A stretch of 64,000 nt of DNA, taken from contig CBDCBQ010000003.1 of the NCBI GenBank assembly GCA_965214415.1, positions 3,100,001 to 3,164,000 on the forward strand, written 5' to 3'. Position numbers and translations under genes: made by a program. Origin of the DNA: RH-AL1 sp965214415 (GTDB lineage: Bacteria > Pseudomonadota > Alphaproteobacteria > Rhizobiales > Beijerinckiaceae). Below the pieces are notes generated by a model, which saw nothing but the letters and a program-made list of their open reading frames with translations, was not told the origin of the DNA and searched no databases. The first letter of the stretch is position 1. Each line of letters starts with the position of its first letter. This document shows, one piece after another, positions 25,947 to 38,353 of this stretch.

Positions 25947-26786
25947 CTAAGCTTCCGCGCGAACGGTTGCGATGAAGCTGTCGAGCATATCCTTAACGCA
26001 CTCGTGGATAGCCTCAAGGCGACGATCAACTGCCTCCGACAGCGGCATCGTAGAGGAAGAATTCGGGCGAAGGGCTTCTCCCCCTCCCGCTAAAAAGAAG
26101 CCCTGCGCCTTTAGATTGATGCAGCCGGCGGACTCGAAGTTGTAATGAGCTATGCGATTGCGAACCGACCCCCGCCCTTCAGCCAGCACAAATTGCAAGG
26201 TCGCTTCATGCTTGCCGTGAACCGTGATCAACGCGGCGGCAACCACTGGCGATTTCGATTTCGCGATCGCGCGCGGCAGTGTTCTAAACGAATTGGACTC
26301 GGTCTTGAAATAGCAGCAAAGCGCGCCGGAAAGATAATCAAGGCAGCGGCGACAAGCGAGAATAAACGCGTGGTACTCGATGTCAATTTTGCGAGTACCC
26401 CCGAGCCCAATCGTACCATCCCCCATCCGTTCTCGAAAATCGCTTTTTTCTAGAATCGCGATTACCTGTGTCTCTAGATCGCGCAGTCTGCTGGCATGGT
26501 AACGCGCGGCTGCCAATGCGCCGTGAACGTCGCCGAGGATCCCGTTGACATGGGCATGATACCATTTTCGTTCGAGCCGCGGGTTTGCCCGCCAAGCCGT
26601 CACATAATCAGGCTGAGGATCTGTAATAAAGGCATGGAAGCGTAAAAAGGGTTCCTCGAACGGCGACGGAATATCGCAATCAGCTACTTCGCGTATCGCG
26701 TCGAAGAGGACTAGCAGGGCGGGATCGAAGGCCCGACGAAACATGTCTTCGAAAATCGCTCGCGGATCCTCCGGAATTGGAGTCAT
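25947..26786 (-). CDS. HEPN-like protein, candidate RNase, 279 aa
   Basis: No exact family recognised. The C-terminal half has the look of a HEPN domain: a helix IEYHAFILACRRCLDYLSGALC (about 136-158) and then R209-N210-x3-H214 in SVRNRIAHYN, fitting the R-x4-6-H catalytic motif of HEPN ribonucleases. The N-terminal 130 residues are helical. Its ATG overlaps the stop of the DUF3800 gene (ATGA), so the two are tightly coupled. HEPN proteins commonly act as RNA-cutting toxins or defence effectors; the role here is inferred from motif and setting. Confidence 0.65.
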   Translation of the reverse strand: MTPIPEDPRAIFEDMFRRAFDPALLVLFDAIREVADCDIPSPFEEPFLRFHAFITDPQPDYVTAWRANPRLERKWYHAHVNGILGDVHGALAAARYHASRLRDLETQVIAILEKSDFRERMGDGTIGLGGTRKIDIEYHAFILACRRCLDYLSGALCCYFKTESNSFRTLPRAIAKSKSPVVAAALITVHGKHEATLQFVLAEGRGSVRNRIAHYNFESAGCINLKAQGFFLAGGGEALRPNSSSTMPLSEAVDRRLEAIHECVKDMLDSFIATVRAEA

Positions 26787-27745
26787 TTTGCCCCGGTATG
26801 CATAACACCAGTCCGCTTTCTAAGCTTCGCTTTAGGATGCTGGAATAGTCGGTCGCCCACCGGGTCGCCGGCTCCCCAATTCCTGAAGGCGTCTAGATGA
26901 TCTTCTAAAGGATGCCGAGCGACCGCGTCGCGGTAATTGAGTGGCCCATACTTCTCGTCGGCTTCACGACTCTTAAATATGTAGTTTAAGTGGTTGGCGA
27001 GTACGTCAGCCGCCAGAACGATGCCGTTATCGTTGTCGACTGCGCAGACCTCCAGGCTTTTCACCTCCAGATCAATGTCCAAGCTTGGCGGTAGGTGGGC
27101 CTCGACGCGGATCTGTCCCCTCACGACTTCCTCCTCGACGGTATCGAATTTGGTAACCGCCTTCGTATGGCTCATGTCGCCGAGCAGCTTCTTCGCCACT
27201 TCCTCGAATTTTTCCACGATAGGGTTATCGATTTGATCGGTTCGTACTTCAATCTCAACGTTCTTTTGCTCGCGCTCCGCTAAGAAAGCGACCAAATGTG
27301 CGTAGAGCCCATCGAACAAGGCCACGTGCAGCGAGGTAGGATTATCACGTGGACTACCGCCCTTGAAGCGACCGGGCTGGCTTTGGTTGTCCTGGGCTTC
27401 GCTCTTAATCCGCTCAAAGAGCGCTTGTTGCTCCACGTGATGATGGTGGAAGCCCGCGACATGGATCGCATACCAGAAGCATGGGATCTGATGCCTTCGA
27501 ATGAGCTCGTACACATCGTCCCTGATCGCCGCTTGGTTGGCGGCAGATAGATCCGTGATGTGAAGCTTGCCCGTCGCCGGCTTGTATCTCTGATACACGG
27601 CATCGAAGTCAGATTGTGCCACGGCGAGCAAACTTTCGGGTACCATGAGGCCAGCGAACACGCCAACTTCTCCGTCGAAGGCTTCGTCCTGATCCGCGTA
27701 GCCCTTCGCGCCAGATTCATCGCATGCGAAAATTACCTTGGTCAC
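26783..27745 (-). CDS. DUF3800-like protein, predicted RNase H fold, 320 aa
   Basis: Starts VTKVIFACDESG: a first beta strand with D9-E10-S11-G12, the DUF3800 hallmark that supplies a metal-binding Asp in an RNase H-like fold. Later blocks are VGVFAGLMVP, IEVRTDQIDN, and a late acidic segment VCAVDNDNGIVLAADVLANHL. GTG 27745 is chosen because GGGAGGG lies just before it; GTG 27772 would be the other start. It is coupled to the HEPN-like gene. DUF3800 genes are frequent in mobile and defence regions, usually without known function. Confidence 0.75.
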   Translation of the reverse strand: MTKVIFACDESGAKGYADQDEAFDGEVGVFAGLMVPESLLAVAQSDFDAVYQRYKPATGKLHITDLSAANQAAIRDDVYELIRRHQIPCFWYAIHVAGFHHHHVEQQALFERIKSEAQDNQSQPGRFKGGSPRDNPTSLHVALFDGLYAHLVAFLAEREQKNVEIEVRTDQIDNPIVEKFEEVAKKLLGDMSHTKAVTKFDTVEEEVVRGQIRVEAHLPPSLDIDLEVKSLEVCAVDNDNGIVLAADVLANHLNYIFKSREADEKYGPLNYRDAVARHPLEDHLDAFRNWGAGDPVGDRLFQHPKAKLRKRTGVMHTGAK

Positions 27746-27768
27746 CGCCGCACCCTCCCGAGCGCCTT

Positions 27769-27930
27769 TCACGTGTAGGACCCGCCTGGCGAGAGGCTAG
27801 CCAGCTGCGGAAAGACGAACCACATCCAATGCGTCCGCTTGCAGCCGGCGGTTAGTTCCTGCCGTACCTCAGCCAGCACGCGATCCTGCGCCACAATGAA
27901 CCGCTCGAGGCGACAACCTTCCGTCGCCAT
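27769..27930 (-). pseudogene. DUF1810 gene fragment (53 codons)
   Basis: Encodes only the start of a DUF1810 protein: ERFIVAQDRVLAEVRQELTAGCKRTHWMWFVFPQLASL, then unrelated residues and a stop. Intact members are about 140 residues, so the 3' part is gone. Its ATG overlaps the fic stop, so it once followed fic in an operon. The break coincides with the start of the DUF3800 gene, marking a recombination joint. Confidence 0.75.
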
Positions 27931-29023
27931 CAGCGGCCGCCCGCGGTTTCGACGAAGAGGCGCAGCAGGGCTGTGTTGACGTAATAATTACTGCGGCCCG
28001 AGCGCTGCTTTTCGACGAAGCCTTTCTCCGCCAGCAGGTCGAGGTGCTTCGCGGCCGTCTGACGCGACACCCCCAGATCGTTCACGACGAACTCGATGCG
28101 CGTATAGGGATGCCGGAACAGATTGTTCAGCAGATCCTGGGAGTAGAGGCGCGGCAATTCCTCGCGAAAACGTTTCTTCACGCTGGCCATCTGGTCGCGC
28201 ATCCCTTCGACCAGCGCCAGCGTCGTCTTGGCGGTCTCGGCGACGGCTTCCAACATATAGAGCACCCATTCCTCCCAGGCGCCCTGCGTGCGGAGGCTTG
28301 CAGCAGGCGGTAGTAGTCCGCCTTCGTGCGCGTGATGTGCCGGGAGAGATAGAGAATCGGAATTTCGAGCAGGCCGGCGCGCGTCGCATAAAGCACGTTG
28401 AGGATTCGGCCGATGCGTCCGTTGCCGTCCGGGAACGGATGGATGCTCTCGAACTGGTGATGGATGAGCGCCATCTTGATTAGCGGATCGAGGGCGGAAT
28501 GCTCGTCCTCATTAATGAAGCGTTCGAGCGCCGTCATCGCGGCTTCGATCTCCCGCCGATCTTGCGGCGGAATGTAAACGACCTCGCCAGTCGCATCGTT
28601 CTTGAGCGTCGTGCCGGGCGTCGAGCGGAAGCCGCCGTCGTTGCCCTTCAGCAGCTGAAACATTGCGATTATCGTGTTGTTCGTGATCAAGCCGCCGGAT
28701 TGGCGCAGCTGATCGAAACCGAGCTTCAGCGCATCGCGATAGAGCGCGACCTCTTTCGCCGCCGCGGACTCCGGTCCTTCCAGTTGCAGATCGGCCTGAA
28801 ACAATTCGTCTTGCGTGGTGACGATGTTCTCGATTTCCGAACTGGCTTTCGCTTCCTGCAGCGCGAGGGTGTTGATGAGAATGCCCTGGTTAGGAATGGT
28901 CGCAGCTCGACCCTTCAGTTCCGCCAACGCGCGGTTCGCTTTCGCCAGCGCTTTGAGCACTGGAACGGTCTCAAGATCCAGCGACGGCGGCAGAGCAGGA
29001 ATGACGTAGCTCGGTTTTAACAT
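27930..29023 (-). pseudogene. fic: Fic-family AMP transferase gene with a frameshift
   Basis: Fic enzymes transfer AMP to proteins. The first 243 residues carry the class II inhibitory motif SSEIEN (S61, E65, N66) and the active site HPFPDGNGRIGR (H195-R206). After LLQA, near 28295, the frame is lost; the neighbouring frame continues as RTQGAWEEWVLYMLEAVAETAKTT and ends in a winged-helix domain (VVNDLGVSRQTAAKHLDLLAEKGFVEKQRSGRSNYY) with stop at 27930. One extra base would restore about 364 residues, normal for this family. A truncated product would still hold the whole catalytic core. Confidence 0.85.
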
Positions 29024-29068
29024 GTGGGCTTTGATATGTTAAAAATACTCTCATTCCTTAACATGTTA
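29018..29068 (-). promoter_or_regulatory. Repeated TAACAT/ATGTTA operator half-sites at fic start
   Basis: TAACAT at 29018-29023 overlaps the fic start codon, ATGTTA is at 29036-29041, and a full palindrome TAACATGTTA is at 29059-29068. Three sites about 20 bases apart around the start are well placed for autoregulation by the winged-helix end of Fic. Confidence 0.5.
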
Positions 29069-29325
29069 CCCGCGACGCATACACAAAAATCGCGTTTGTT
29101 CGTCACGCCATCGTAGCCGGCGTGAACGAACGAAATTGCCGATCCCCCTGCTCAAGACAGCAGCGAACGAAAGGTGATCAAGCATGCGGAGTTTTGTGCC
29201 GCTTTGTGCCGCGATTGTGCCGCGGAGCATTTTGCCAAGCTTGGTAGCCATCGCCGGAAAATTCGTAAGCCGCTGTTTAGACAGTGAAATTTGTAGAAAT
29301 GTCTGAAAAAGGTAGGCCGAACGTG
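29069..29325. other. Intergenic region between fic operators and rrn terminator
   Basis: About 257 bp without a supported gene; it is the joint between the accessory region and the rRNA operon. It contains no tRNA-end repeat that I could recognise. Confidence 0.4.
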
Positions 29326-29370
29326 AAAAAGCCCGTTAGGCCAATGCTAAAGCACTGATCTAACGGGCTT
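29326..29370 (-). terminator. rRNA operon terminator
   Basis: AAGCCCGTTAG (29329-29339) pairs with CTAACGGGCTT (29360-29370) around a 20-base loop. The A-run on the left becomes a U-tract on the minus transcript. It lies just 3' of tRNA-fMet, at the end of the operon. Confidence 0.82.
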
Positions 29371-29374
29371 AATT

Positions 29375-29451
<77 letters not shown>

Positions 29452-29512
29452 CCGAGGCGTGGGGCGCGGACGCCACACGTCGATTATCAAGAGAATCCCA
29501 TGCGTTTCGCAG

Positions 29513-29628
29513 GCCTGGCAACGACCTACTCTCCCAGGTCTTGAGACATAGTACCATTGGCGCTTCAGCGTTTGACGGCCGAGTTCGGGATGGGATCGGG
29601 TCTTATCACTGAGCAAAAGCCACCAGGC
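29513..29628 (-). rRNA. rrf: 5S ribosomal RNA
   Basis: About 116 nt. On the minus strand the ends CCTGGTGGC and GTCGTTGCCAGG pair, and the internal CCCGATCCCATCCCGAACTCGG is the conserved loop B/C region of 5S rRNA. It lies between 23S rRNA and tRNA-fMet. Ends are accurate to a few bases. Confidence 0.95.
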
Positions 29629-29702
29629 CGGCGAACGGCAGGGGACGAAGCAAACTGGTCTGGGATCGACCCAACCCGAGGATTGGACATGGATAAATGA
29701 GA

Positions 29703-32508
<2,806 letters not shown>

Positions 32509-32856
32509 TCTCATTATCGATGCCCACCCCTCGGCAGAGGTCGTTCCGATTGCTTGTGCAAGCGCGTCGGACACATGGGATCGATCTTAAAGACCAGTTT
32601 GCTTCAAACATACCCGAGGACGCTGCGGTCAAGCACCGTCCACTGACTGAAAACGCCAACCGCCTGACACCGGCCGATTGGCCGGCGAGTTCCAGAGCGG
32701 AAGTCGGATATGTTCTCTCTTTACGATTTCGTTCGACGAACGCGAGCATCACGGTCGAGGACCGTTGGACCCCGAAGGGCCCTGATGCTTGCGAAACTTG
32801 GTGTCTGACGGACGAGCGGGATGCCGGTGCATGATCGACCGCTGCCTCGCACACGA
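32509..32856. other. Internal transcribed spacer, 23S to tRNA-Ala
   Basis: About 348 bp of spacer in the rrn operon. It holds the 5' half of the 23S processing stem. No gene is supported. Confidence 0.6.
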
Positions 32857-32932
32857 TGGTGGAGCCAGACGGGATCGAACCGACGACCTCATGCTTGCAA
32901 AGCACGCGCTCTCCCAACTGAGCTATGGCCCC
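32857..32932 (-). tRNA. tRNA-Ala (TGC)
   Basis: A 76-nt tRNA with GGGGCCATAGCTCAGTTGG at the 5' end, anticodon loop TTTGCAA and encoded CCA. It lies in the 16S-23S spacer, the usual site in proteobacteria. Confidence 0.96.
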
Positions 32933-32978
32933 GAATTCGGAAGACCGATCGGGAGGGCAGTTGCAGGGCGCGTATGAA

Positions 32979-33055
32979 TGGTGGGCCTGGGAAGACTCGA
33001 ACTTCCGACCTCACGCTTATCAAGCGCGCGCTCTAACCAACTGAGCTACAAGCCC
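32979..33055 (-). tRNA. tRNA-Ile (GAT)
   Basis: A 77-nt tRNA with GGGCTTGTAGCTCAGTTGG at the 5' end, anticodon loop TTGATAA and encoded CCA. It lies directly downstream of 16S, before tRNA-Ala. Confidence 0.96.
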
Positions 33056-33239
33056 GTGCCCGATCCGTCGCCGCGACGCACCGAGCGCTTACGCGCTGCG
33101 GTGTGACGGTGACGCCCGGTAAAGGCTCGTCCGCGGAAGAAGAAAAAACGAAGGCGGCGAAGTCCCGCATATGGGGCCTGACTGGCCCCGTTGTTCTGAA
33201 GAGCCCCGATAGGTTTCGGCAAGCCGAACCTGAAGGAAC

Positions 33240-34732
<1,493 letters not shown>

Positions 34733-35318
34733 AAGTTGAGATTCTGATGCTGACTGGTCACTATCCTCTGCTTGGGAGCAGAGGTCTCATTGACGAGTCC
34801 CAAGCACACCTGCTCGTCGGCTTGCGCCAACGAAACACGATGAACTTAGTAACGTGACCGTCAGAGTTTCTCACGACCGCTCTCCCGAGGGAGAACGATC
34901 CGCAAGGACCCCGCCGTCCACGTTTCTTCTTCTTCCGATTCAATTGTCAAACAGCGCGGCGATCATCCGAGACGACCACCTGAGAGACCTTGGCAAAGGG
35001 CTCACACCCTTTGAGAGGCAGAAGCGTCCTCTCCTTGGTTTTTCAACCAAGAGGCAAGAGTGCCCAAAAACGAGAGAACGACACGCATCCGCTGCAAACC
35101 GTGGCAGCGCCGCCGTCGATGTCGCTATATAGGGGGAAGGCTTCCGGGGTGTCAACAACGTGTTTCGAAAAAACGTCATCTAACTCGCAAGTGCCTGGCA
35201 GCGCGGCGGAAATCCCTCCTGGGCCGGCTTGAAGCGCCCGTCCGCGCTGTTTCGATCAAACGCCGAAGGCGCGATCCCTTGCCTCTGCGCAGGGCTTGCG
35301 TCTTCGGGATCGCCTCGC
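34733..35318 (-). other. rRNA operon leader region
   Basis: About 586 bp upstream of 16S. It holds the promoter at 35126-35155, several leader hairpins (for example CCTCTGCT-tggg-AGCAGAGG at 34766-34785) and A/T-rich stretches suited to antitermination and RNase III processing. No coding gene. Confidence 0.6.
35126..35155 (-). promoter_or_regulatory. rRNA operon promoter
   Basis: On the minus strand TTGACA (35150-35155) is a perfect -35 element and TATATA (35126-35131) the -10, with an 18-base GC-rich spacer. A strong sigma-70 promoter about 390 bases upstream of 16S. Confidence 0.7.
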
Positions 35319-36416
35319 TCAGCCAGACATGGCGCCCGTCGCGGCGGTCGTGTCGCGCGCCGTCTGCGCCTCCATTTCGGCGTTGAGCTGGGCACCGAGC
35401 AGCACCACCGTGCTCGACAGCCAGATCCACGTCATGAACCCGATGATCGCGCCGAGCGAGCCGTAGGTTTTGTTGTAGTTGCCGAAGTGCGAGACGTACC
35501 ACGAGAAGCCGAGCGACAGGCCGATCCACCCGAGCGCGGCGATCGCCCCACCCCACGTCACCCAGCGCCAGCGCGCGAGCCGCCGGTGCGGCCCGTAGCG
35601 GTAGAGCACCGCCAGCGCCATCATCAGGCCGACGACGATGAGCGGCCATTTCGCGATATTCACCACCGCATCGAACACGCCGCGGATGTGCAGCAGATCG
35701 AAGACGAGCGGCACCACGACGATCAGCCCGAGCCCGAGCAGCAGGACGACGATGGCGCCGATCGTGAAGGCGAGCGAGAGCGCCGTCACCATCACGAAAC
35801 CGCGCTCGTCGGGCTCGGCGTAGACGTCGCTCAGCGAACTGAGCATCGCCTTGGTCCCCTGGTTGGCGCTCCACAACGCGGTCAGCAGTCCGACCACGGC
35901 GCCGATGCTCAGTCCGCTGGCCGAACTCTTGATCAGCCGCTGTACCTGCTCGCGGATGATATCCATGCCGCCACTCGGCACGAAGGTGCCGACCTGGTCG
36001 AGGTGATCCTGGATTGTCGACGGGTTGGCGAACAGACCGTAGATCGAGACGATCGCGGTGATCGCGGGAAACAGCGACAGCAAGGCGTAGAACGTGATGC
36101 CCGCCGCCTGGGACATCAGCTCGTTCTTGGAAAACATCCGAACCGTGCGCTTGGCGATCTGCCACCAGCCGCGCGCCGGAATTTCGTATGGCTGGTGAGC
36201 ATCGTGGCCGGGCTTGCGCCCCGTGGCAGGCGTTTCCGGGGGCGTCTTCGGCGTGCCCGAAGGGGACGATTTTGTGTCACCCGCCACCGCATTGCCGCGT
36301 GGCCCAAGCGCATCGCGGACCCGGGATACGTTACGGCCGGTCGAGCGATAGACGAGCGCGAACCCGGCCAGCGCCGACAGGATGGAGAAGATCGGCAACC
36401 GACTATTTCGCGTCAC
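35319..36416 (-). CDS. YihY/BrkB family inner membrane protein
   Basis: A 365-residue membrane protein with about six helices after a soluble N-terminus: MSQAAGITFYALLSLFPAITAIVSIYG, and a conserved GAIVVLLLGLGLIVVVPLVF, RYGPHR, and LGAIIGFMTWIWLSSTVVLLGAQLNAEME block typical of the YihY/BrkB family. Start is GTG 36416. It is third in an operon with a holin-like protein and a DUF3618 protein, a common envelope-associated set. Confidence 0.9.
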   Translation of the reverse strand: MTRNSRLPIFSILSALAGFALVYRSTGRNVSRVRDALGPRGNAVAGDTKSSPSGTPKTPPETPATGRKPGHDAHQPYEIPARGWWQIAKRTVRMFSKNELMSQAAGITFYALLSLFPAITAIVSIYGLFANPSTIQDHLDQVGTFVPSGGMDIIREQVQRLIKSSASGLSIGAVVGLLTALWSANQGTKAMLSSLSDVYAEPDERGFVMVTALSLAFTIGAIVVLLLGLGLIVVVPLVFDLLHIRGVFDAVVNIAKWPLIVVGLMMALAVLYRYGPHRRLARWRWVTWGGAIAALGWIGLSLGFSWYVSHFGNYNKTYGSLGAIIGFMTWIWLSSTVVLLGAQLNAEMEAQTARDTTAATGAMSG

Positions 36417-36429
36417 CGGCTACTCTCGC

Positions 36430-36774
36430 TCAGCGCCAGCGGCGCTTGATTGCCATGCCGCGCAAACGGCTTCTGGTTGCCACGCCACGACGGCGGCCGT
36501 CTGCCAACATGTTTCGCAGTCGGCCCTTGGTCGCCAAGCCAGTCGCGAAACCCGTCACGATCCCGATCACGGAAATGCCGATCGGGCTGCGTGCCAAGGC
36601 CCAATACTGGATCAGCCAGTCGGGCGTGTGTTCCCGCGTCCTGGCGGCCACCTCGCTGGCGAGATGCGACGGCTGAAGATTGTCCTTCAGCTGGTCGAGC
36701 GTCTCGGCCAACTCGTGGCGGATCGCGTCGGCCTGCCGCTCGGCCTCGGCGGCTGATGTCGGGTGATCGCTCAC
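36430..36774 (-). CDS. DUF3618 domain protein
   Basis: A 114-residue protein. The AEAERQADAIRHELAETLDQLKDNLQPSHLA segment is the DUF3618 signature, followed by one membrane helix (SPIGISVIGIVTGFATGLA) and a strongly basic tail. Its start overlaps the stop of the upstream holin-like gene (ATGA). Function unknown. Confidence 0.88.
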   Translation of the reverse strand: MSDHPTSAAEAERQADAIRHELAETLDQLKDNLQPSHLASEVAARTREHTPDWLIQYWALARSPIGISVIGIVTGFATGLATKGRLRNMLADGRRRGVATRSRLRGMAIKRRWR

Positions 36775-37169
36775 GACGCGCCTCGCTTGACCATCTCGGT
36801 CGCGTCGGCGACCTGGCGCAACGTGCGCGCGGGCTTGAGCTTCGCGACCGACAGCCGGCTGACCGACATCAGGATGGCGATGATCGCCACGAGCGCGATG
36901 CCACCGCCGATGGCGAAGCTCGCCGCGAAAGCCGGCCAGCCGAGGTGGACGAGCAGCTCCACCAGGCCCTGCAGCAGGAAGATCAGCGCGACGATCATGA
37001 AGACGGCGGCGACGATCATGCTGACGACGGCCATGACGGCCGCGATCAGCTTTTCCGTCGCCTCGAGCCGGACAAGTTGCATTTCAGCAGAGAAAAGGCC
37101 GGTCGCCTGCTTGATCGCATCGCCGACAAGGCTCGTCGTGGAGGGTCTCTCGACTCCTGTATCGGTCAT
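36771..37169 (-). CDS. Phage holin-like membrane protein (DUF1469 type)
   Basis: A 132-residue protein with an N-terminal helix (SLVGDAIKQATGLFSAEMQLVRLEATEKL) and two long hydrophobic helices, as in the DUF1469/holin-X family. ATG 37169 has AAGGA upstream. Despite the name, in this chromosomal operon with DUF3618 and YihY it is probably an envelope protein, not a lysis holin. Confidence 0.85.
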   Translation of the reverse strand: MTDTGVERPSTTSLVGDAIKQATGLFSAEMQLVRLEATEKLIAAVMAVVSMIVAAVFMIVALIFLLQGLVELLVHLGWPAFAASFAIGGGIALVAIIAILMSVSRLSVAKLKPARTLRQVADATEMVKRGAS

Positions 37170-37295
37170 CGTCGTCCTTGGCTCGCCAGTCCATCGAACC
37201 GCCGTGCAAACAGGAGGTTGCGCAGGCGGCCGATAAATCGGCAACCAGGGAGACGTACGCCTGCGACGACAGCGCCAGAGCGAGGCTCGTTGAAC

Positions 37296-37320
37296 AAAAG
37301 GGGCGCCGTCGGGGCGCCCC
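37296..37320 (-). terminator. Intrinsic terminator of petBC
   Basis: GGGGCGCC (37300-37307) pairs with GGCGCCCC (37313-37320), and the AAAA to the left becomes a U-tract on the minus transcript. It lies 30 bases beyond the petC stop. Confidence 0.78.
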
Positions 37321-37352
37321 TCTTGCCGTTCAATATTGCTGGAATAACCCGA

Positions 37353-38348
37353 TCAGTGCGCGCCGACGACGACGTCGCCGCCGACCTTGGCCCAGATCCG
37401 CTTCTTCACGAAGTACAAGAGCGAGGCGAAGACGATCAGGAAGATCATCACGCGAAAGCCCATCGCCTTGCGCTGCTCGAGCTTTGGCTCCGCCGTCCAC
37501 ATCAGGAACGCCGCGACATCCTTGCCGTACTGGTCGACCGTCTGTGGCGCGCCATCGGTGTATTCCACCTGCCCGTCGGAGAGCGGTTTCGGCATCGCGA
37601 TCTTATGGTTCGGCAAGTAGATGTTATACTTGATATCGTCGGCCTTGGTGTAACCGTTCAGCACCGCGTGGATGTAGTCCGGCCCCTCGGCTTCCTCCGA
37701 TTGCGTGAAGAAGTCGATCAGGAACCAGGGGAAGCCCCGCTCCCAACTGCGCGCCTTGGCGAGATCGGACATATCCGGCGGCGCCTTGCCGTAAGCGGCG
37801 GCCGCCGCCTCGTCGTTGGGGAACGGCGACGGGAAGTAGTCGGCGGGGCGTCCCGGCCGCTTGTACATCTCGCCCTTGTCGTTGGGCCCATCCTCGATCT
37901 GATAGGTGGCGGCGAGCGCCTTCACCTGCGCGGTGCTGTAGCCCAGATCCTCGAGGTTGCGGAACGCCACCAGCTTCATCGAATGGCAGTTCGAGCAGAC
38001 CTCCTTGTAGACCTTGTAGCCGCGTTGCAGTTGGGCGAGGTCGTAATGGCCGAAGATGCCGGTGAAGCTCCAATCGAGCATGGCGGGGATCGCCGGCTCG
38101 CTGCCGTTCGCCGCCTCCACCGGTCGCGCTTCGCTGCCTGGCTCCTGCGAGGCGCCGCTGACTTTGGCGCCCGGCGGCTGGGCCGCCCCCTCCGCCGGAC
38201 CCGGCGCGGCCGACTGGCCCGCCGCACCAGGAGGGGCGGGTGTCGTAGCGCCCGGCGGCGGAGCCGCGTCCGCGAAAGCGGGGCTGGCCGCAAGCGCAAG
38301 CGCCAGAAGCGCCGGCGCCAGTGCCCGCTGCGTCACGAGACGGATCAT
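37353..38348 (-). CDS. petC: Cytochrome c1 of the bc1 complex
   Basis: A 331-residue cytochrome c1. A signal peptide (residues 1-26) is followed by a proline/alanine-rich linker, the haem site C118-S-N-C121-H122, and the axial Met (about M252, AMPKPL). A C-terminal anchor helix (about 299-315, VMIFLIVFASLLYFV) holds it in the inner membrane. Together with cytochrome b it passes electrons from quinol to cytochrome c. The gene follows petB directly and ends at a terminator. Confidence 0.95.
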   Translation of the reverse strand: MIRLVTQRALAPALLALALAASPAFADAAPPPGATTPAPPGAAGQSAAPGPAEGAAQPPGAKVSGASQEPGSEARPVEAANGSEPAIPAMLDWSFTGIFGHYDLAQLQRGYKVYKEVCSNCHSMKLVAFRNLEDLGYSTAQVKALAATYQIEDGPNDKGEMYKRPGRPADYFPSPFPNDEAAAAAYGKAPPDMSDLAKARSWERGFPWFLIDFFTQSEEAEGPDYIHAVLNGYTKADDIKYNIYLPNHKIAMPKPLSDGQVEYTDGAPQTVDQYGKDVAAFLMWTAEPKLEQRKAMGFRVMIFLIVFASLLYFVKKRIWAKVGGDVVVGAH

Positions 38349-38353
38349 CGAGC

